Shown piece by piece: positions 1 to 9,231 of a stretch of DNA of 64,000 bases. The position numbers were made by a program, and so were the translations under genes. Position 1 is the stretch's first letter, and each line of letters starts with the position of its first letter. This DNA comes from Streptomyces sp. NBC_00659. GTDB taxonomy: Bacteria; Actinomycetota; Actinomycetes; Streptomycetales; Streptomycetaceae. The stretch lies in the NCBI RefSeq assembly GCF_036226925.1, contig NZ_CP109031.1:8060001-8124000 (forward strand), given 5' to 3'. The notes below the pieces were generated by a model. The model ran no database searches. It was given only the letters and a program-made list of their open reading frames with translations, and had not been told where the DNA came from.

Positions 1-1641
1 GACAACGGCCTCGTCCACGAGGTGGCCGCCACCCCCGAGGAACTCCTCGTCAAGGCCCGCGCCTTCATCGACGCCAACCCCGAGTCGCAGCAGCCCTGGG
101 ACGTCCCCGGCTACCGCATCCCCGGCGGCACCCCGGCGAACCCCAAGTTCGCGGCCAACCTGCCCGCCTTCCCCGCCAGCCTGCGCAAGCAGACCAACGG
201 CGCCCCCTACCCGGCCCCGCGCAACATCCTCGCGGCCGCCGTCGAGGGTTCCCAGGTCGACTTCGAGACGGCCCAGGTCATCGAGGCCCGCTACTTCGTC
301 GAGCTGGCCGCGGGCCAGACCTCGAAGAACATGATCCAGGCGTTCTTCTTCGACCTCCAGGCCGTCAACTCCGGCGCCAACCGCCCCAAGGGCATCGAGC
401 CGCGCCCGGTCCGCAGGGTCGCCGTCCTCGGCGCCGGGATGATGGGCGCGGGCATCGCCTACTCGTGCGCGCTCGCCGGCATGGACGTCGTCCTCAAGGA
501 CGTCTCGGCCGACGCGGCGGCCAAGGGCAAGGCGTACTCCGAGAAGCTCTGCGCCAAGGCGGTCTCCCGGGGCCGTACGACCCAGGAGAAGGCCGACGCG
601 CTGCTCGCCCGGATCACGCCCACCGCCGACCCGAACGACCTCGCGGGCTGCGACGCGGTCATCGAGGCGGTCTTCGAGGACACCTCGCTCAAGCACAAGG
701 TGTTCCAGGAGATCCAGCACATCGTCGAGCCCGACGCCCTGCTCTGCTCCAACACCTCCACCCTGCCGATCACCGCCCTCGCCGAAGGCGTCGAGCGGCA
801 GGAGGACTTCATCGGGCTGCACTTCTTCTCGCCCGTCGACAAGATGCCGCTGGTGGAGATCATCAAGGGCGAGCGCACCGGCGACGAGGCACTGGCCCGC
901 GCCTTCGACCTGGTCCGCCAGATCAAGAAGACCCCGATCGTCGTCAACGACTCGCGGGGCTTCTTCACCTCCCGGGTCATCGGCCACTTCATCAACGAGG
1001 GCGTGGCGATGGTCGGCGAGGGCGTCGAGCCCGCCTCCGTAGAGCAGGCCGCCGCCCAGGCCGGCTACCCGGCCAAGGTCCTCTCCCTCATGGACGAGCT
1101 CACCCTCACCCTGCCGCGCAAGATCCGCAAGGAGTCGAAGCAGGCCGTCGAGGAGGCGGGCGGCACCTGGGAGACCCACCCAGCCGAGGCCGTCATCGAC
1201 CGCATGGTGGACGAGTTCGAGCGCCCCGGACGCAGCGGGGGAGCGGGCTTCTACGAGTACGGCGAGGACGGCAGGCGCGGTCTTCTCTGGCCCGGTCTGC
1301 GCGAGCACTTCACCAAGGCGGGGTACGAGATCCCGTTCGAGGACATGAAGGAGCGCATGCTCTTCTCCGAGGCGCTGGACACCGTCCGGCTCCTCGAGGA
1401 GGGCGTCCTGACGTCCGTCGCCGACGCCAACATCGGGTCCATCCTCGGCATCGGCTTCCCCGGCTGGACCGGCGGCGTCCTGCAGTACATCAACGGCTAC
1501 GAGGGCGGGACCGGTACCGGACCGGCCGCGTTCGTGGCCCGCGCGCGGGAACTCGCCGAGCGCTACGGCGACCGTTTCCTCCCGCCGGCGCTGCTCGTCG
1601 AGAAGGCGGAGAAGGGCGAGCGTTTCACCGACGCGGCCTGA
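1..1641 (+). CDS. fadB: 3-hydroxyacyl-CoA dehydrogenase / enoyl-CoA hydratase multifunctional protein, 5' truncated by window edge
   Basis: Beta-oxidation multifunctional protein (trifunctional alpha-subunit type) that hydrates enoyl-CoA and oxidises 3-hydroxyacyl-CoA with NAD. The reading frame is open from base 1, and the first residues (GLVHEV) look like the end of an enoyl-CoA hydratase domain, so the gene begins outside the window; 546 codons are visible of a family usually near 700. The Rossmann motif GAGMMG lies at about visible residues 143-148. The C-terminal dehydrogenase domain starts near NDSRGFF, with a second helical repeat at the end. The GTG at 22 would cut the hydratase domain and is not the start. 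The partner thiolase is not in the window. Confidence 0.93.
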   Translation, partial: DNGLVHEVAATPEELLVKARAFIDANPESQQPWDVPGYRIPGGTPANPKFAANLPAFPASLRKQTNGAPYPAPRNILAAAVEGSQVDFETAQVIEARYFVELAAGQTSKNMIQAFFFDLQAVNSGANRPKGIEPRPVRRVAVLGAGMMGAGIAYSCALAGMDVVLKDVSADAAAKGKAYSEKLCAKAVSRGRTTQEKADALLARITPTADPNDLAGCDAVIEAVFEDTSLKHKVFQEIQHIVEPDALLCSNTSTLPITALAEGVERQEDFIGLHFFSPVDKMPLVEIIKGERTGDEALARAFDLVRQIKKTPIVVNDSRGFFTSRVIGHFINEGVAMVGEGVEPASVEQAAAQAGYPAKVLSLMDELTLTLPRKIRKESKQAVEEAGGTWETHPAEAVIDRMVDEFERPGRSGGAGFYEYGEDGRRGLLWPGLREHFTKAGYEIPFEDMKERMLFSEALDTVRLLEEGVLTSVADANIGSILGIGFPGWTGGVLQYINGYEGGTGTGPAAFVARARELAERYGDRFLPPALLVEKAEKGERFTDAA

Positions 1642-1686
1642 TCCGGGCGGCCCGGGCCGGGGTGCGGCCCGGGCTGTACCCCGGCT

Positions 1687-1800
1687 GAGGCCGCACCCGG
1701 GCTGAGGCCGCACCCGGGCTGACGGGACCTGGGGACACCGCGCCCCGGCCGAGGCCGCACCCGGGCCGAGGCCGCACCCGGGCCGAGGCCGCACCCCGGC
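1687..1800. repeat. Five copies of a 17-bp tandem repeat, in two blocks
   Basis: The unit gaggccgcacccgggcT/C occurs at 1687, 1704, 1751, 1768 and 1785 (the last slightly degenerate), with a 30-bp spacer between copies two and three. A second short duplication built on cggcacacgtcgcc follows at about 1848-1874. The 350-bp gap between the fadB-like stop and the next start (1642-1991) holds mainly these repeats; I see no clear terminator or RNA gene in it. Confidence 0.85.
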
Positions 1801-1991
1801 ACACACGGGACCCGGGGACACACCGCACCACCGCCCGTGGCACATCCCGGCACACGTCGCCCGGCACACGTCGCCTCCGGGCACCCGCCCCGAGGCGACG
1901 TGTCGCTGAGTGGTACGGGGGACTTGCTCCACGCGGGCGGGCACCGGACGCTGACCGGCGAACCGGTACCCGCCGACGCCGAGGAGCCCCC

Positions 1992-3617
1992 ATGGGCCGC
2001 CGCCCCGCCCTCGCCCTGCTGGACATCCTGCGCGGCGAGGGCGTGGACCGTGTCTTCGGCAACCCCGGCACCACCGAACTGCCCTTCCTGGCCGCCCTCG
2101 CGGAGGCCGAGGACGCACCGGAGTACGTCCTCGGCGTCCACGAGGGCGCCGTCGTCTCCATGGCCGACGGCTACGCCCGCGCGACCCGGCGGCCCGCCTT
2201 CGTCAGCCTGCACATCGCCGCGGGACTCGCCAACGGGCTCATCGGCCTGCTCAACGCCCGCCGCTCCCGCACCCCGCTGGTGGTGATGGCGGGCCAGCAG
2301 GACCGCCGCCACCTCCAGCAGGACCCGATGCTGTCGGGCGACCTCGTCGGGCTGGCCCGCCCCGCCGTCAAGGCGGCCATCGACGTCCAGCACGCCCGCG
2401 ATCTGCCGCTCGCGGTGCGCCGGGCTTTCGCTCTCGCGGTTCGGCCGCCCGCCGGACCGGTGTTCCTGTCCGTGCCGATGGACCTGCTCGCGGAGGACAC
2501 CGAGGTCGAGATCCCGCGGCGCACACCCGTGCCCCGCGCCGGTCCGGCCGTCGGTCTGGACCGTGCCGCCGTTCTGCTCGCCCGAGCGGCCCGCCCCGTC
2601 GTCGTGGCCGGTGACGGCGTGGGCCGCGACGACGCCCTCGCGGCGCTCGTGCGCGTCGCCGAGACCTGCGGCGCGCCCGTTTACCACCAGCCGATGGCCG
2701 ACTGCCTCGACTTCCCGACGACCCACCCGCTGTACGCGGGCATGCTGCCCCCGCGTCACGAGGCCATCAGGGAGGCGCTCGCGTCGTACGACACCGTTCT
2801 GATCGCCGGCGCGCACGCGTTCACCCCGCACCACTACACCGTGGGACCCCCGCTGCCCCCGGGCCTCACCGTCGTCCAGCTCGACACCGATCCGGACGAG
2901 ATCGGCCGCAACTTCGCCGCCGACCTCGGCCTGGTCGGCGCCCTCGCCCCCTCTCTCGACCGGCTGGCCGACCGGCTGCGCGACCAGGTGCCCGCCCACA
3001 CGGCCAAGGCCCGGGTGCTGCGCGCCGGCGAGCGGCACGCGGCCGAACGAAGCCGTACAGAGGCCGCCGCCCGCGCCGCGTACTCAAGGGCGCCGCTCGC
3101 ACCCTGGGCCGCCGCCCACGCCGTGGCGTACGGACTGCCGCCCGGCGCCGTGGTGGTCGAAGAGGCCATCACCGTCGGCCTGTTGCTGCGCCGGCTGATC
3201 CGCCTGGACCGTCCCGGAAGCTACACCCACACCGTCGGTGGCGGACTCGGCTGGGGGACCGGGGCCGCCGTCGGCCGGGCCCTGGCCGAGCCGGGGCGGC
3301 CCGTGGTCGCCGTAGTCGGGGACGGCTGCGCCCTGTTCGGCCTGCAAGCCCTGTGGAGCGCGGAACGCTCCGCGGTACCCGTGCTGTTCGTCGTGATGAG
3401 CAACGGCGCCTACCGCACCCTTCAGGACACCTACGAGGCCATGGGCGGCCGGGGTCCCTGTCCCGGGACGGACCTCGGCGCGCTCGACTTCACCCGGGCG
3501 GCCGGGTTCTTCGGGATCGACGCCGTCCGGGCCGACAGCGCCGACCATCTGCGCGACCTCGTCGCGGGGGCGGGCGATCTGGCCCGCCCGATGCTCGTCG
3601 ACGTACCGCTGAGATGA
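1992..3617 (+). CDS. Thiamine-diphosphate-dependent benzoylformate-decarboxylase-like enzyme
   Basis: 541 residues with the three-domain ThDP fold. FGNPGTTELPF at 22-32, the cofactor-activating Glu51 (in HEGAVV) and His74 (in SLHIAAG) align with the FGNPGSNELPF, Glu47 and His70 regions of Pseudomonas benzoylformate decarboxylase. A His pair in TPHHYTV fits the second active-site His region. The ThDP/Mg motif GDG...MSNGAY is near 440-470. The active-site Ser26 of the Pseudomonas enzyme is Thr27 here, so the substrate may be another aryl or branched 2-keto acid. The ATG at 1992 is preceded by a weak gaggagcccc ribosome site. An IclR regulator follows on the same strand. Confidence 0.8.
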   Translation: MGRRPALALLDILRGEGVDRVFGNPGTTELPFLAALAEAEDAPEYVLGVHEGAVVSMADGYARATRRPAFVSLHIAAGLANGLIGLLNARRSRTPLVVMAGQQDRRHLQQDPMLSGDLVGLARPAVKAAIDVQHARDLPLAVRRAFALAVRPPAGPVFLSVPMDLLAEDTEVEIPRRTPVPRAGPAVGLDRAAVLLARAARPVVVAGDGVGRDDALAALVRVAETCGAPVYHQPMADCLDFPTTHPLYAGMLPPRHEAIREALASYDTVLIAGAHAFTPHHYTVGPPLPPGLTVVQLDTDPDEIGRNFAADLGLVGALAPSLDRLADRLRDQVPAHTAKARVLRAGERHAAERSRTEAAARAAYSRAPLAPWAAAHAVAYGLPPGAVVVEEAITVGLLLRRLIRLDRPGSYTHTVGGGLGWGTGAAVGRALAEPGRPVVAVVGDGCALFGLQALWSAERSAVPVLFVVMSNGAYRTLQDTYEAMGGRGPCPGTDLGALDFTRAAGFFGIDAVRADSADHLRDLVAGAGDLARPMLVDVPLR

Positions 3618-3660
3618 CCGACGGCAGGCCCGAACATCTCCGCCGGGAAGCCGAGTTGAC

Positions 3661-3688
3661 TGCCGCCTGCCGCCTGCCGCCTGCCGCC
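3661..3688. repeat. Four exact copies of a 7-bp repeat (tgccgcc)
   Basis: Four perfect head-to-tail copies of tgccgcc lie between the decarboxylase and the IclR gene, followed by a partial fifth. It is a slippage-prone heptamer in non-coding DNA with no visible gene. Confidence 0.8.
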
Positions 3689-3754
3689 TGCTGAATGCGG
3701 GGGCGATCGGGGTACCGCTTGCGTCACGGTCGGCGACGCACGGTGACACGTCCC

Positions 3755-3783
3755 TTGTCATCCGGCGCCGCGCGCCCGACCAT
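3755..3783 (+). promoter_or_regulatory. Putative promoter of the IclR gene (leaderless)
   Basis: TTGTCA at 3755-3760, 17-bp spacer, GACCAT at 3778-3783, then six bases to the ATG at 3790. The spacing fits a transcript starting at or next to the start codon. The -10 keeps only A2 and T6 of the consensus. Confidence 0.4.
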
Positions 3784-3789
3784 CGGTCC

Positions 3790-4533
3790 ATGACCAAGGC
3801 CGCGGTCCCGAAGTCGGTGCTCGCGCGCGGTGCGGCGTTGCTACGCGCCTGCGGGGAGTCCGCGGAGGCGCTGAGCCTCGCCGAACTGGCGCAGCGCACC
3901 GGGCTGCCCAAGCCGAGCGCGCACCGGCTGAGCGGCGAACTGGTCAGACTGGGACTCCTGGAACGCACCGGCGAGGGCCGCTACCGCATCGGACTCGCCC
4001 TCTTCGTCCTCGGTCAGTCGGCGCCCTCCGCACGGGAGTTGCGCGATGTGGCCCTGCCCTACCTCGGCGATCTGCACGAGGAGACCCGCGAGAACGTGCA
4101 CCTCGCCGTGCCGGACGGGTCCGACACCCTCTTCCTGGAGAAGATCACCGGCCGACGGGCCACCTCGATCGTCTCGCGCACCGGTGGCCGACTGCCCGCA
4201 CACTGCACGGCGACCGGCAAGATCTTCCTCGCGCACGACCCCCGGCCGACGCACCGGACGCTGCCCCGCCTGACCCCGCGCACCCTCGTCCTGCCGGGCC
4301 AGCTCGCCCGCGACCTCGCCGCGACACGGGCCCGCGGCTACGGCGTCAACCTGGAGGAGGCCGAGATCGGTGTCTCCGCCGTCGCGGCCCCCGTCTACGA
4401 ACAGGGCCCCGGGGGACCGCGTCCGATCGCCGCGCTCTCGGTCACCGGCGGCACCCGCCGCCTGGACATGGACCGGGTCGGCGCACGGGTCTGCGCCGCG
4501 GCCCGCGCCCTGACACGTGCCCTGTCCGCGTGA
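3790..4533 (+). CDS. IclR-family transcriptional regulator
   Basis: 247 residues. An N-terminal winged helix (about 10-70, with LAQRTGLPKPSAHRL as the recognition region) is followed by the IclR effector domain (about 85-245, GGRLPAHCTATGKIFLA). IclR proteins usually control a neighbouring catabolic operon in response to small aromatic or keto acids. The preceding benzoylformate-decarboxylase-like gene is the natural candidate target, though this is inferred from position only. No good Shine-Dalgarno precedes the ATG. Confidence 0.9.
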   Translation: MTKAAVPKSVLARGAALLRACGESAEALSLAELAQRTGLPKPSAHRLSGELVRLGLLERTGEGRYRIGLALFVLGQSAPSARELRDVALPYLGDLHEETRENVHLAVPDGSDTLFLEKITGRRATSIVSRTGGRLPAHCTATGKIFLAHDPRPTHRTLPRLTPRTLVLPGQLARDLAATRARGYGVNLEEAEIGVSAVAAPVYEQGPGGPRPIAALSVTGGTRRLDMDRVGARVCAAARALTRALSA

Positions 4534-4611
4534 CCGCCCCGGCGCCGCGTCCGGCGGGCGCTACCGGCCGTACGGCCCGGCGTCCCGGTCAGCCGGCCCG
4601 GCGCCGCACCG

Positions 4612-4643
4612 CGCGGACCGTGCTCAATGCCGCGCGGTCCGCG
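4612..4643. terminator. Hairpin between convergent IclR and ABC genes
   Basis: A 9-bp perfect stem (CGCGGACCG at 4612-4620, CGGTCCGCG at 4635-4643) with a 14-base loop spans the stop of the minus-strand ABC gene. Its placement between convergent genes suggests a bidirectional terminator; there is no T tract. Confidence 0.4.
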
Positions 4644-6108
4644 TCACCCCCGACTGCATCGCCACCGCCAGCGCGTGTTCCGTGAGCTGTCCGCCGTGGA
4701 CCTCGCCCACGAGCCGCCCCCGGACGAACACCAGCACCCGGTCGCACAGCTCGGCCAGTTCCGCCGGGTCGGTGGAGGCCGTCAGCACGGCCGCCCCCGA
4801 CGCCGCCAACTCGCCGATGATCCGGTGCATCTCGGCGCGTACGCCGATGTCCACACCCCGGGTCGGATCGTCGAGGACGACGATCCGCGGCTCGATGGCG
4901 AGCCACTTGGCGAAGACGACCTTCTGCTGGTTGCCGCCGGACAGCCGGGCCACGATGTCGTCCGGGGCGCCCCGCAGCCGCAACCGGTCGGTCAGAGCCG
5001 ACGTGCTCCGGATCAGCCGGGCGCGCGAGGGCAGCATTCCACCGCGCCCCAGGCTCAGCCGGCTCACCGCGGTGACGTTCTCCCAGACCGTACGCCCGGT
5101 CATCAGCCCGTAGCGCTTACGGTCGCTGGGCACGAAGGCCACGCCCGCGCGCACCGCCGCCCGCAGGGACCGCGGCAGCCCCCGCCCGCCCACATCGACG
5201 CGCCCGGCGGAGATCCCCGTACGGCCGCACACCACCTCCAGCGCGGTCAGATGGCCCGCTCCCTGGAGCCCGGCCACCCCCACCACCTCGCCGTCCCGGA
5301 CGGTGAACGTGACGTCGGTGAGCCGCCCCGGCACGCTCACCCCGGACAGCACCACCGACGGGGGCCCGTCCCCGGCCACGCGTGAACGCCGTACGGGCCC
5401 CGGCGGGGCGCCACCGAGCATGGCCGTCACCAGTTCCGGCACGTCGACGTCGGCCCGGTGGACCCCGGCCAGCGCGACCCGCCCGTCCCGCAGCACCGTG
5501 ACGCGCTGCGCGAAGCGCATGACCTCCTCCAGGAAGTGGGTGACGTACAGGACGGCGATGCCCCGTGCCGTCAGCGCACGCAGGACGTGTTCCAGGCGGT
5601 CCACCGCGGCGGCGGGCAGCGCCGAGGTCGGTTCGTCGAGCACCAGCACCTGGGGGCGCCGCAGCAGTGCTCGGGCGATCTCGGTCAACTGCCGGTCGGC
5701 CAGCGTGAGTTCGGCGAGCGGTGTGCCGGGGTCGATGTCGAGGCCGAGTTCGGCGAGCACCGGCCGGGCCGCGCGGTCCATCGCGCGCCGGTCGAGCAGG
5801 CCGAACCGGCGCGGGGGAAGGTGGGGGTAGAGGTTCTCGCGGACGGTGAGGTCGGGGAAGAGGCTCAACTCCTGGGACACGACGGCGATTCCGCCCGAGC
5901 GTGTCTCGCGCGCCGCGCGTACCGTGCCCTCGTCCGGTGTCGACGTGCCGGACAGGATGCCAACCAGCGTCGACTTGCCGGCGCCGTTCTCGCCGACCAG
6001 TGCGTGCACCTCGCCGCCGCGCAGGCTGATGCCCACGCCGTCCAGGGCTCTGACCCCGCCGTAGGACTTGACCAGGCCGCACGCCGTCAGCAGTTCGCCG
6101 TCCCCCAT
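4624..6108 (-). CDS. Sugar ABC transporter ATP-binding protein (RbsA/MglA type, two ATPase domains)
   Basis: 494 residues with two fused nucleotide-binding domains. The first has Walker A GENGAGKST near 38-46 and LVLDEPTSALP as Walker B; the second has signature LSGGNQQKVVFAKWL and IVVLDDPTRGVDIG. As in RbsA-type proteins the second P-loop is degenerate (GLQGAGHL). It energises import of a monosaccharide through the adjacent permease. The ATG is one base from the stop of the upstream lipoprotein gene, so the two are probably translationally coupled. The substrate cannot be read from sequence. Confidence 0.92.
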   Translation of the reverse strand: MGDGELLTACGLVKSYGGVRALDGVGISLRGGEVHALVGENGAGKSTLVGILSGTSTPDEGTVRAARETRSGGIAVVSQELSLFPDLTVRENLYPHLPPRRFGLLDRRAMDRAARPVLAELGLDIDPGTPLAELTLADRQLTEIARALLRRPQVLVLDEPTSALPAAAVDRLEHVLRALTARGIAVLYVTHFLEEVMRFAQRVTVLRDGRVALAGVHRADVDVPELVTAMLGGAPPGPVRRSRVAGDGPPSVVLSGVSVPGRLTDVTFTVRDGEVVGVAGLQGAGHLTALEVVCGRTGISAGRVDVGGRGLPRSLRAAVRAGVAFVPSDRKRYGLMTGRTVWENVTAVSRLSLGRGGMLPSRARLIRSTSALTDRLRLRGAPDDIVARLSGGNQQKVVFAKWLAIEPRIVVLDDPTRGVDIGVRAEMHRIIGELAASGAAVLTASTDPAELAELCDRVLVFVRGRLVGEVHGGQLTEHALAVAMQSGVTRTARH

Positions 6109-6109
6109 G

Positions 6110-7177
6110 TCAGCGCGCGTCCTTCAGCGGTTTCAGCTGGGCCTTCTGATCGTCCAGCAGTTTGTCGATGGTCGGCTTGTACCAGTCGTAGGCGGCCTTC
6201 GCGGACTTCTGGCGCGCGATGATCTCGTCCACGTCGGACCGGTCGACCACTCCGCCGGGGGACAGGAACCAGCCCTCGGGGAGGTCGCCGTCGTGGTCGC
6301 GTACCGCTTCGATCAGCATCGACGTGGACAGATAGCCCTTGAGGAAGTGCTGGGGGTCGATGGTGACGAAGTTCGAGCCGTCCTTGACCGCTTCGAGGGT
6401 CTTCGGGTCGACGTCGAAGCCCGCGGTGAGCCAGCCGCCGTGCCCGGCCTTCTTGATCTTCGCGAGGTTGTAGCTGTCGGCGTCGCCGACACCGAGGAAG
6501 GCGAGCGCCTTCGGGTGCGCGTTGACCTGCGCCGACCAGGCGCTGTAGTTCTGCCCCGGATCGCTGTACGTCTGGAACGGGCCGAGGATCTCGACGCCGG
6601 GGGCCCGCTTCCTGAAGGTGTCCGCGATGCCCTTCGCCCGGTTGTCCAGCACCGGCGTGCCGGGGTTGGGCACGCCGATCACGATCTGGCCCGTGGGATC
6701 CTTGCCCAGCCGTTTCAGAGCCTCCGTCGCCATCAACTCGCCCAGCGCGTAGTTGTCGTTGCCCACGTAGAAGCCGATCTTGCTGCCATCGGTCGGCGAG
6801 GTGTCCAGAGCGACGATCGGGATGCCCTGGTCGACGGCCCGCGCGGCGGGGCGGGTGAAGATCGGCGGGTCCAGGTTCTCCAGGACGATGCCGTCCTTGG
6901 CCCGCGCGGTCAGGTTCTGGAAGAGCTGCACCTCGGCGGGTCCGTCCGTGTTGGGCGGCCCGACAGCCTTGAAGTTCACGCCGCCTTGGTGGCTCGCGGC
7001 GCTCTGGGCGCCGAGGACCATCTCGTGGGCGAAGTTCAGGCTGATGTTGGCCACGGCGATGCCCATGTCGAGGCGGCCGCCGCTGCCGTCGGAGCCGCTG
7101 CCGGCGCCGCATCCCGCGGCGGCGAGCAGGGCCAGCGCGGCGGGCACGGCGAGCAACGTACGCGATCGGGGGTGCAT
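6110..7177 (-). CDS. Sugar ABC transporter substrate-binding lipoprotein
   Basis: 355 residues, periplasmic-binding-protein (Peripla_BP_4, ribose/galactose type) fold. The signal peptide ends in a lipobox, LLAAAGCG, so the mature protein is a membrane-anchored lipoprotein. The ATG at 7177 is chosen over an in-frame TTG 12 bases upstream because GGAGG lies five bases before it. It captures the ligand for the permease and double ATPase encoded on either side. The ligand is probably a pentose, hexose or inositol-like compound by family; the sequence does not settle which. Confidence 0.9.
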   Translation of the reverse strand: MHPRSRTLLAVPAALALLAAAGCGAGSGSDGSGGRLDMGIAVANISLNFAHEMVLGAQSAASHQGGVNFKAVGPPNTDGPAEVQLFQNLTARAKDGIVLENLDPPIFTRPAARAVDQGIPIVALDTSPTDGSKIGFYVGNDNYALGELMATEALKRLGKDPTGQIVIGVPNPGTPVLDNRAKGIADTFRKRAPGVEILGPFQTYSDPGQNYSAWSAQVNAHPKALAFLGVGDADSYNLAKIKKAGHGGWLTAGFDVDPKTLEAVKDGSNFVTIDPQHFLKGYLSTSMLIEAVRDHDGDLPEGWFLSPGGVVDRSDVDEIIARQKSAKAAYDWYKPTIDKLLDDQKAQLKPLKDAR

Positions 7178-7271
7178 CACGGCCTCCAAGCGGATCCGGA
7201 CGGGCTCTGAAGTCCGGAAGGGGAACCTCCGGACGGGTACGGGGGTACTGCGCTCGGGACCGCTCGGGACC

Positions 7272-8300
7272 TCAGCGTCGGCGGCGGCCGGTTCTGCGCA
7301 GCGTGCTGTCCGCCGCGACCGCGACGAGAATCACGCCGCCGGTCGCGAACGACGTCCAGTTGATGGGTACTTCGAAGAAGACGAGTCCGGAGGCCACCAC
7401 GGCCAGGATCATCGCCCCGGCGACCGCGCCGACCACCGAACCGCGCCCGCCGGCCAGCGGAGTGCCGCCGATGATGCAGGCGGCGATGGCCTGCAGTTCG
7501 TAGCCCTGGCCGAGTGTCGGGTCGCCGGCCCCGTAGAACGCGAGCGCGAGTGCCGCCGCGCAGGCCGTGGTCAGTCCTGACAGGGCGAGCGCCTGCACCC
7601 GGGTGCGGACCACCGGGATCCCGCTGAACTCGGCTGCCTCGGGGTTGGATCCGATCGCCCGCACCCGGGCCCCGTAACGCGTCCGGGTCAGCACGACCGT
7701 CAGGACGACGACCACGCCGAGCAGGACCCACAGTGCGAACGGCACCCCCGCCGCGTCACCGCCCGCCAGGGTGAAGAAGGAGTCGCCGAGCGGCAGATCG
7801 GTGATCTGCTTCCCGTCGGCGAGCGCGAGTCCGACACCGCGGTAGAGCATCAGCGTGCCGAGCGTCACGATGAACGAGGGCAGCGCGAGCAGCGTGGTGA
7901 CCAGCGCGTTGAAGACGCCGAGGGCGACGCCTGCGGCCAGCATCACGGGGACCGCCAGCCAGGGCGGCGTACCGTCGCGCACCAGCAGCGCTCCGACGAC
8001 CAGGCACAACGCGTAGGTGCCGCCCACCGACAGATCGACCTCCCGCATGGCCAGCGCGAAGACCATCCCGCAGGCCATCAGCGAGATGTAGACGCAGTTG
8101 TGCGCGGTGGTGAGCAGGTTGTCGGCGGCGAGGAAGTCCGGGTAGGGGATGCCGATCGCCGCGACCAGCAGCGCGAGCACGACGAGCACCCCCAGCTCGT
8201 CGCGCACCAGCCGACGCGACAGCCCGGCCGACCACCTTCGCCCGCCGTCCTGTTCGCGGGCGTGCTCGGCGTCGTCCACGGCATGCTCGGTCTTGGCCAT
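7272..8300 (-). CDS. Sugar ABC transporter permease (RbsC type)
   Basis: 342 residues, strongly hydrophobic with about eight to ten membrane spans and the BPD_transp_2 signature region (AIAACIIGGTPLAGGRGSVVGAVAG in shortened form: IIGGTPLAGGRG). First gene of the three-gene importer operon. The ATG at 8300 (MAKTEH) is preferred: the longer open frame upstream lacks membrane character, and GGGAG precedes this ATG by about nine bases. The gene is divergent from the SDR gene, with 142 bp between the starts. Confidence 0.9.
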   Translation of the reverse strand: MAKTEHAVDDAEHAREQDGGRRWSAGLSRRLVRDELGVLVVLALLVAAIGIPYPDFLAADNLLTTAHNCVYISLMACGMVFALAMREVDLSVGGTYALCLVVGALLVRDGTPPWLAVPVMLAAGVALGVFNALVTTLLALPSFIVTLGTLMLYRGVGLALADGKQITDLPLGDSFFTLAGGDAAGVPFALWVLLGVVVVLTVVLTRTRYGARVRAIGSNPEAAEFSGIPVVRTRVQALALSGLTTACAAALALAFYGAGDPTLGQGYELQAIAACIIGGTPLAGGRGSVVGAVAGAMILAVVASGLVFFEVPINWTSFATGGVILVAVAADSTLRRTGRRRR

Positions 8301-8407
8301 CGGGCACGGCTCCCGTACGTACGGCTGACGCTGGGCGGGTCGCCCCGCAGCGTGGGCCCGGCGAACGCCCGCGGCAACAGGGCCGTTCCGGCGAGTGGAA
8401 TGTGCTC

Positions 8408-8436
8408 TTGCCGGGCACCGGACGGCTGGCCACACT
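8408..8436 (+). promoter_or_regulatory. Putative leaderless promoter of the SDR gene
   Basis: TTGCCG (8408-8413), 17-bp spacer, CACACT (8431-8436), then six bases to the ATG at 8443. It sits in the divergent control region between the permease and the dehydrogenase. Confidence 0.45.
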
Positions 8437-8442
8437 CGGCGC

Positions 8443-9168
8443 ATGGAGACACGTACCGCCCTGGTGACCGGAGCGGCGCAGGGCCTCGGACAGGAGTTCG
8501 CCGTCGCGCTCGCCGGGCGCGGCTACCGGGTCGCGGGCCTCGACCTGATCCCGCAGCCCGAGACGGCGAAACGCGTACTGGACTATGTGGAGTTGATCGC
8601 CGACGTCACCGACGAGGCGCAGATCGCGTCGGCGCTGGAGCGCGTCATCGACCGGTTCGGCACCCTGCACGTGCTGGTCAACAACGCCGGTGTGTACCCG
8701 GAGTCGGCCTTCGAGGACACCACCCCCGAGGAGTGGCGGCGGGTCATGCGCGTCAACCTGGAGGCGCCGTTCCTGATGGCCCGTGCCGTACTGCCGCATC
8801 TGAAGGCGGCAGGCTGGGGCCGGATCGTGAACATCACGTCCGCGGCCGTGCTCACGGCACCGCCCACGATGGTCGCGTACGTCTCCTCGAAGGCCGGACT
8901 GATCGGCCTCACCCGGACGTTGGCGTCCGCGCTCGGACCGTACGACATCACCGTCAACGCGATAGCGCCGAGCATGGTGCGGACCGCCACCGCCGAACGG
9001 ACCGTGGGCGCGGACGGCGGCTTCGAGCGTGTCCTCGTCCAGCAGGCCGTCCCGCGCACCCAGCAGCCGTGCGACCTCGTCTCGACCCTCCTGTACGTGG
9101 TCGACGAGGGCAGCGGCTTCCTCACCGGCCAGACCCTCAACGTGGCAGGCGGATCGGCCTACTTGTGA
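8443..9168 (+). CDS. Short-chain dehydrogenase/reductase (SDR)
   Basis: 241 residues, classical SDR. The cofactor motif TGAAQGLG lies near 8-15, NNAG in LVNNAGVYPE, catalytic Ser in NITSAA, and YVSSK as the active-site Tyr-Lys. The acidic residue after the second strand (GLDLIP) suggests NAD rather than NADP. Divergence from a sugar importer operon suggests oxidation of the imported sugar or polyol, but SDR substrates cannot be predicted reliably. The start is the ATG at 8443; there is no Shine-Dalgarno, consistent with leaderless transcription. Confidence 0.88.
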   Translation: METRTALVTGAAQGLGQEFAVALAGRGYRVAGLDLIPQPETAKRVLDYVELIADVTDEAQIASALERVIDRFGTLHVLVNNAGVYPESAFEDTTPEEWRRVMRVNLEAPFLMARAVLPHLKAAGWGRIVNITSAAVLTAPPTMVAYVSSKAGLIGLTRTLASALGPYDITVNAIAPSMVRTATAERTVGADGGFERVLVQQAVPRTQQPCDLVSTLLYVVDEGSGFLTGQTLNVAGGSAYL

Positions 9169-9231
9169 GCGCCGGTACGGTCGGGCGGGCCCGGCCGGGC
9201 CCCGGCCCCACTCGGGAGAGCCGGCCCCGGA

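Noticed and set aside
4566..4577. Palindrome GGCCGTACGGCC
   Set aside because: Short self-complementary GC words with GTAC are common in this DNA and nothing links it to a function.
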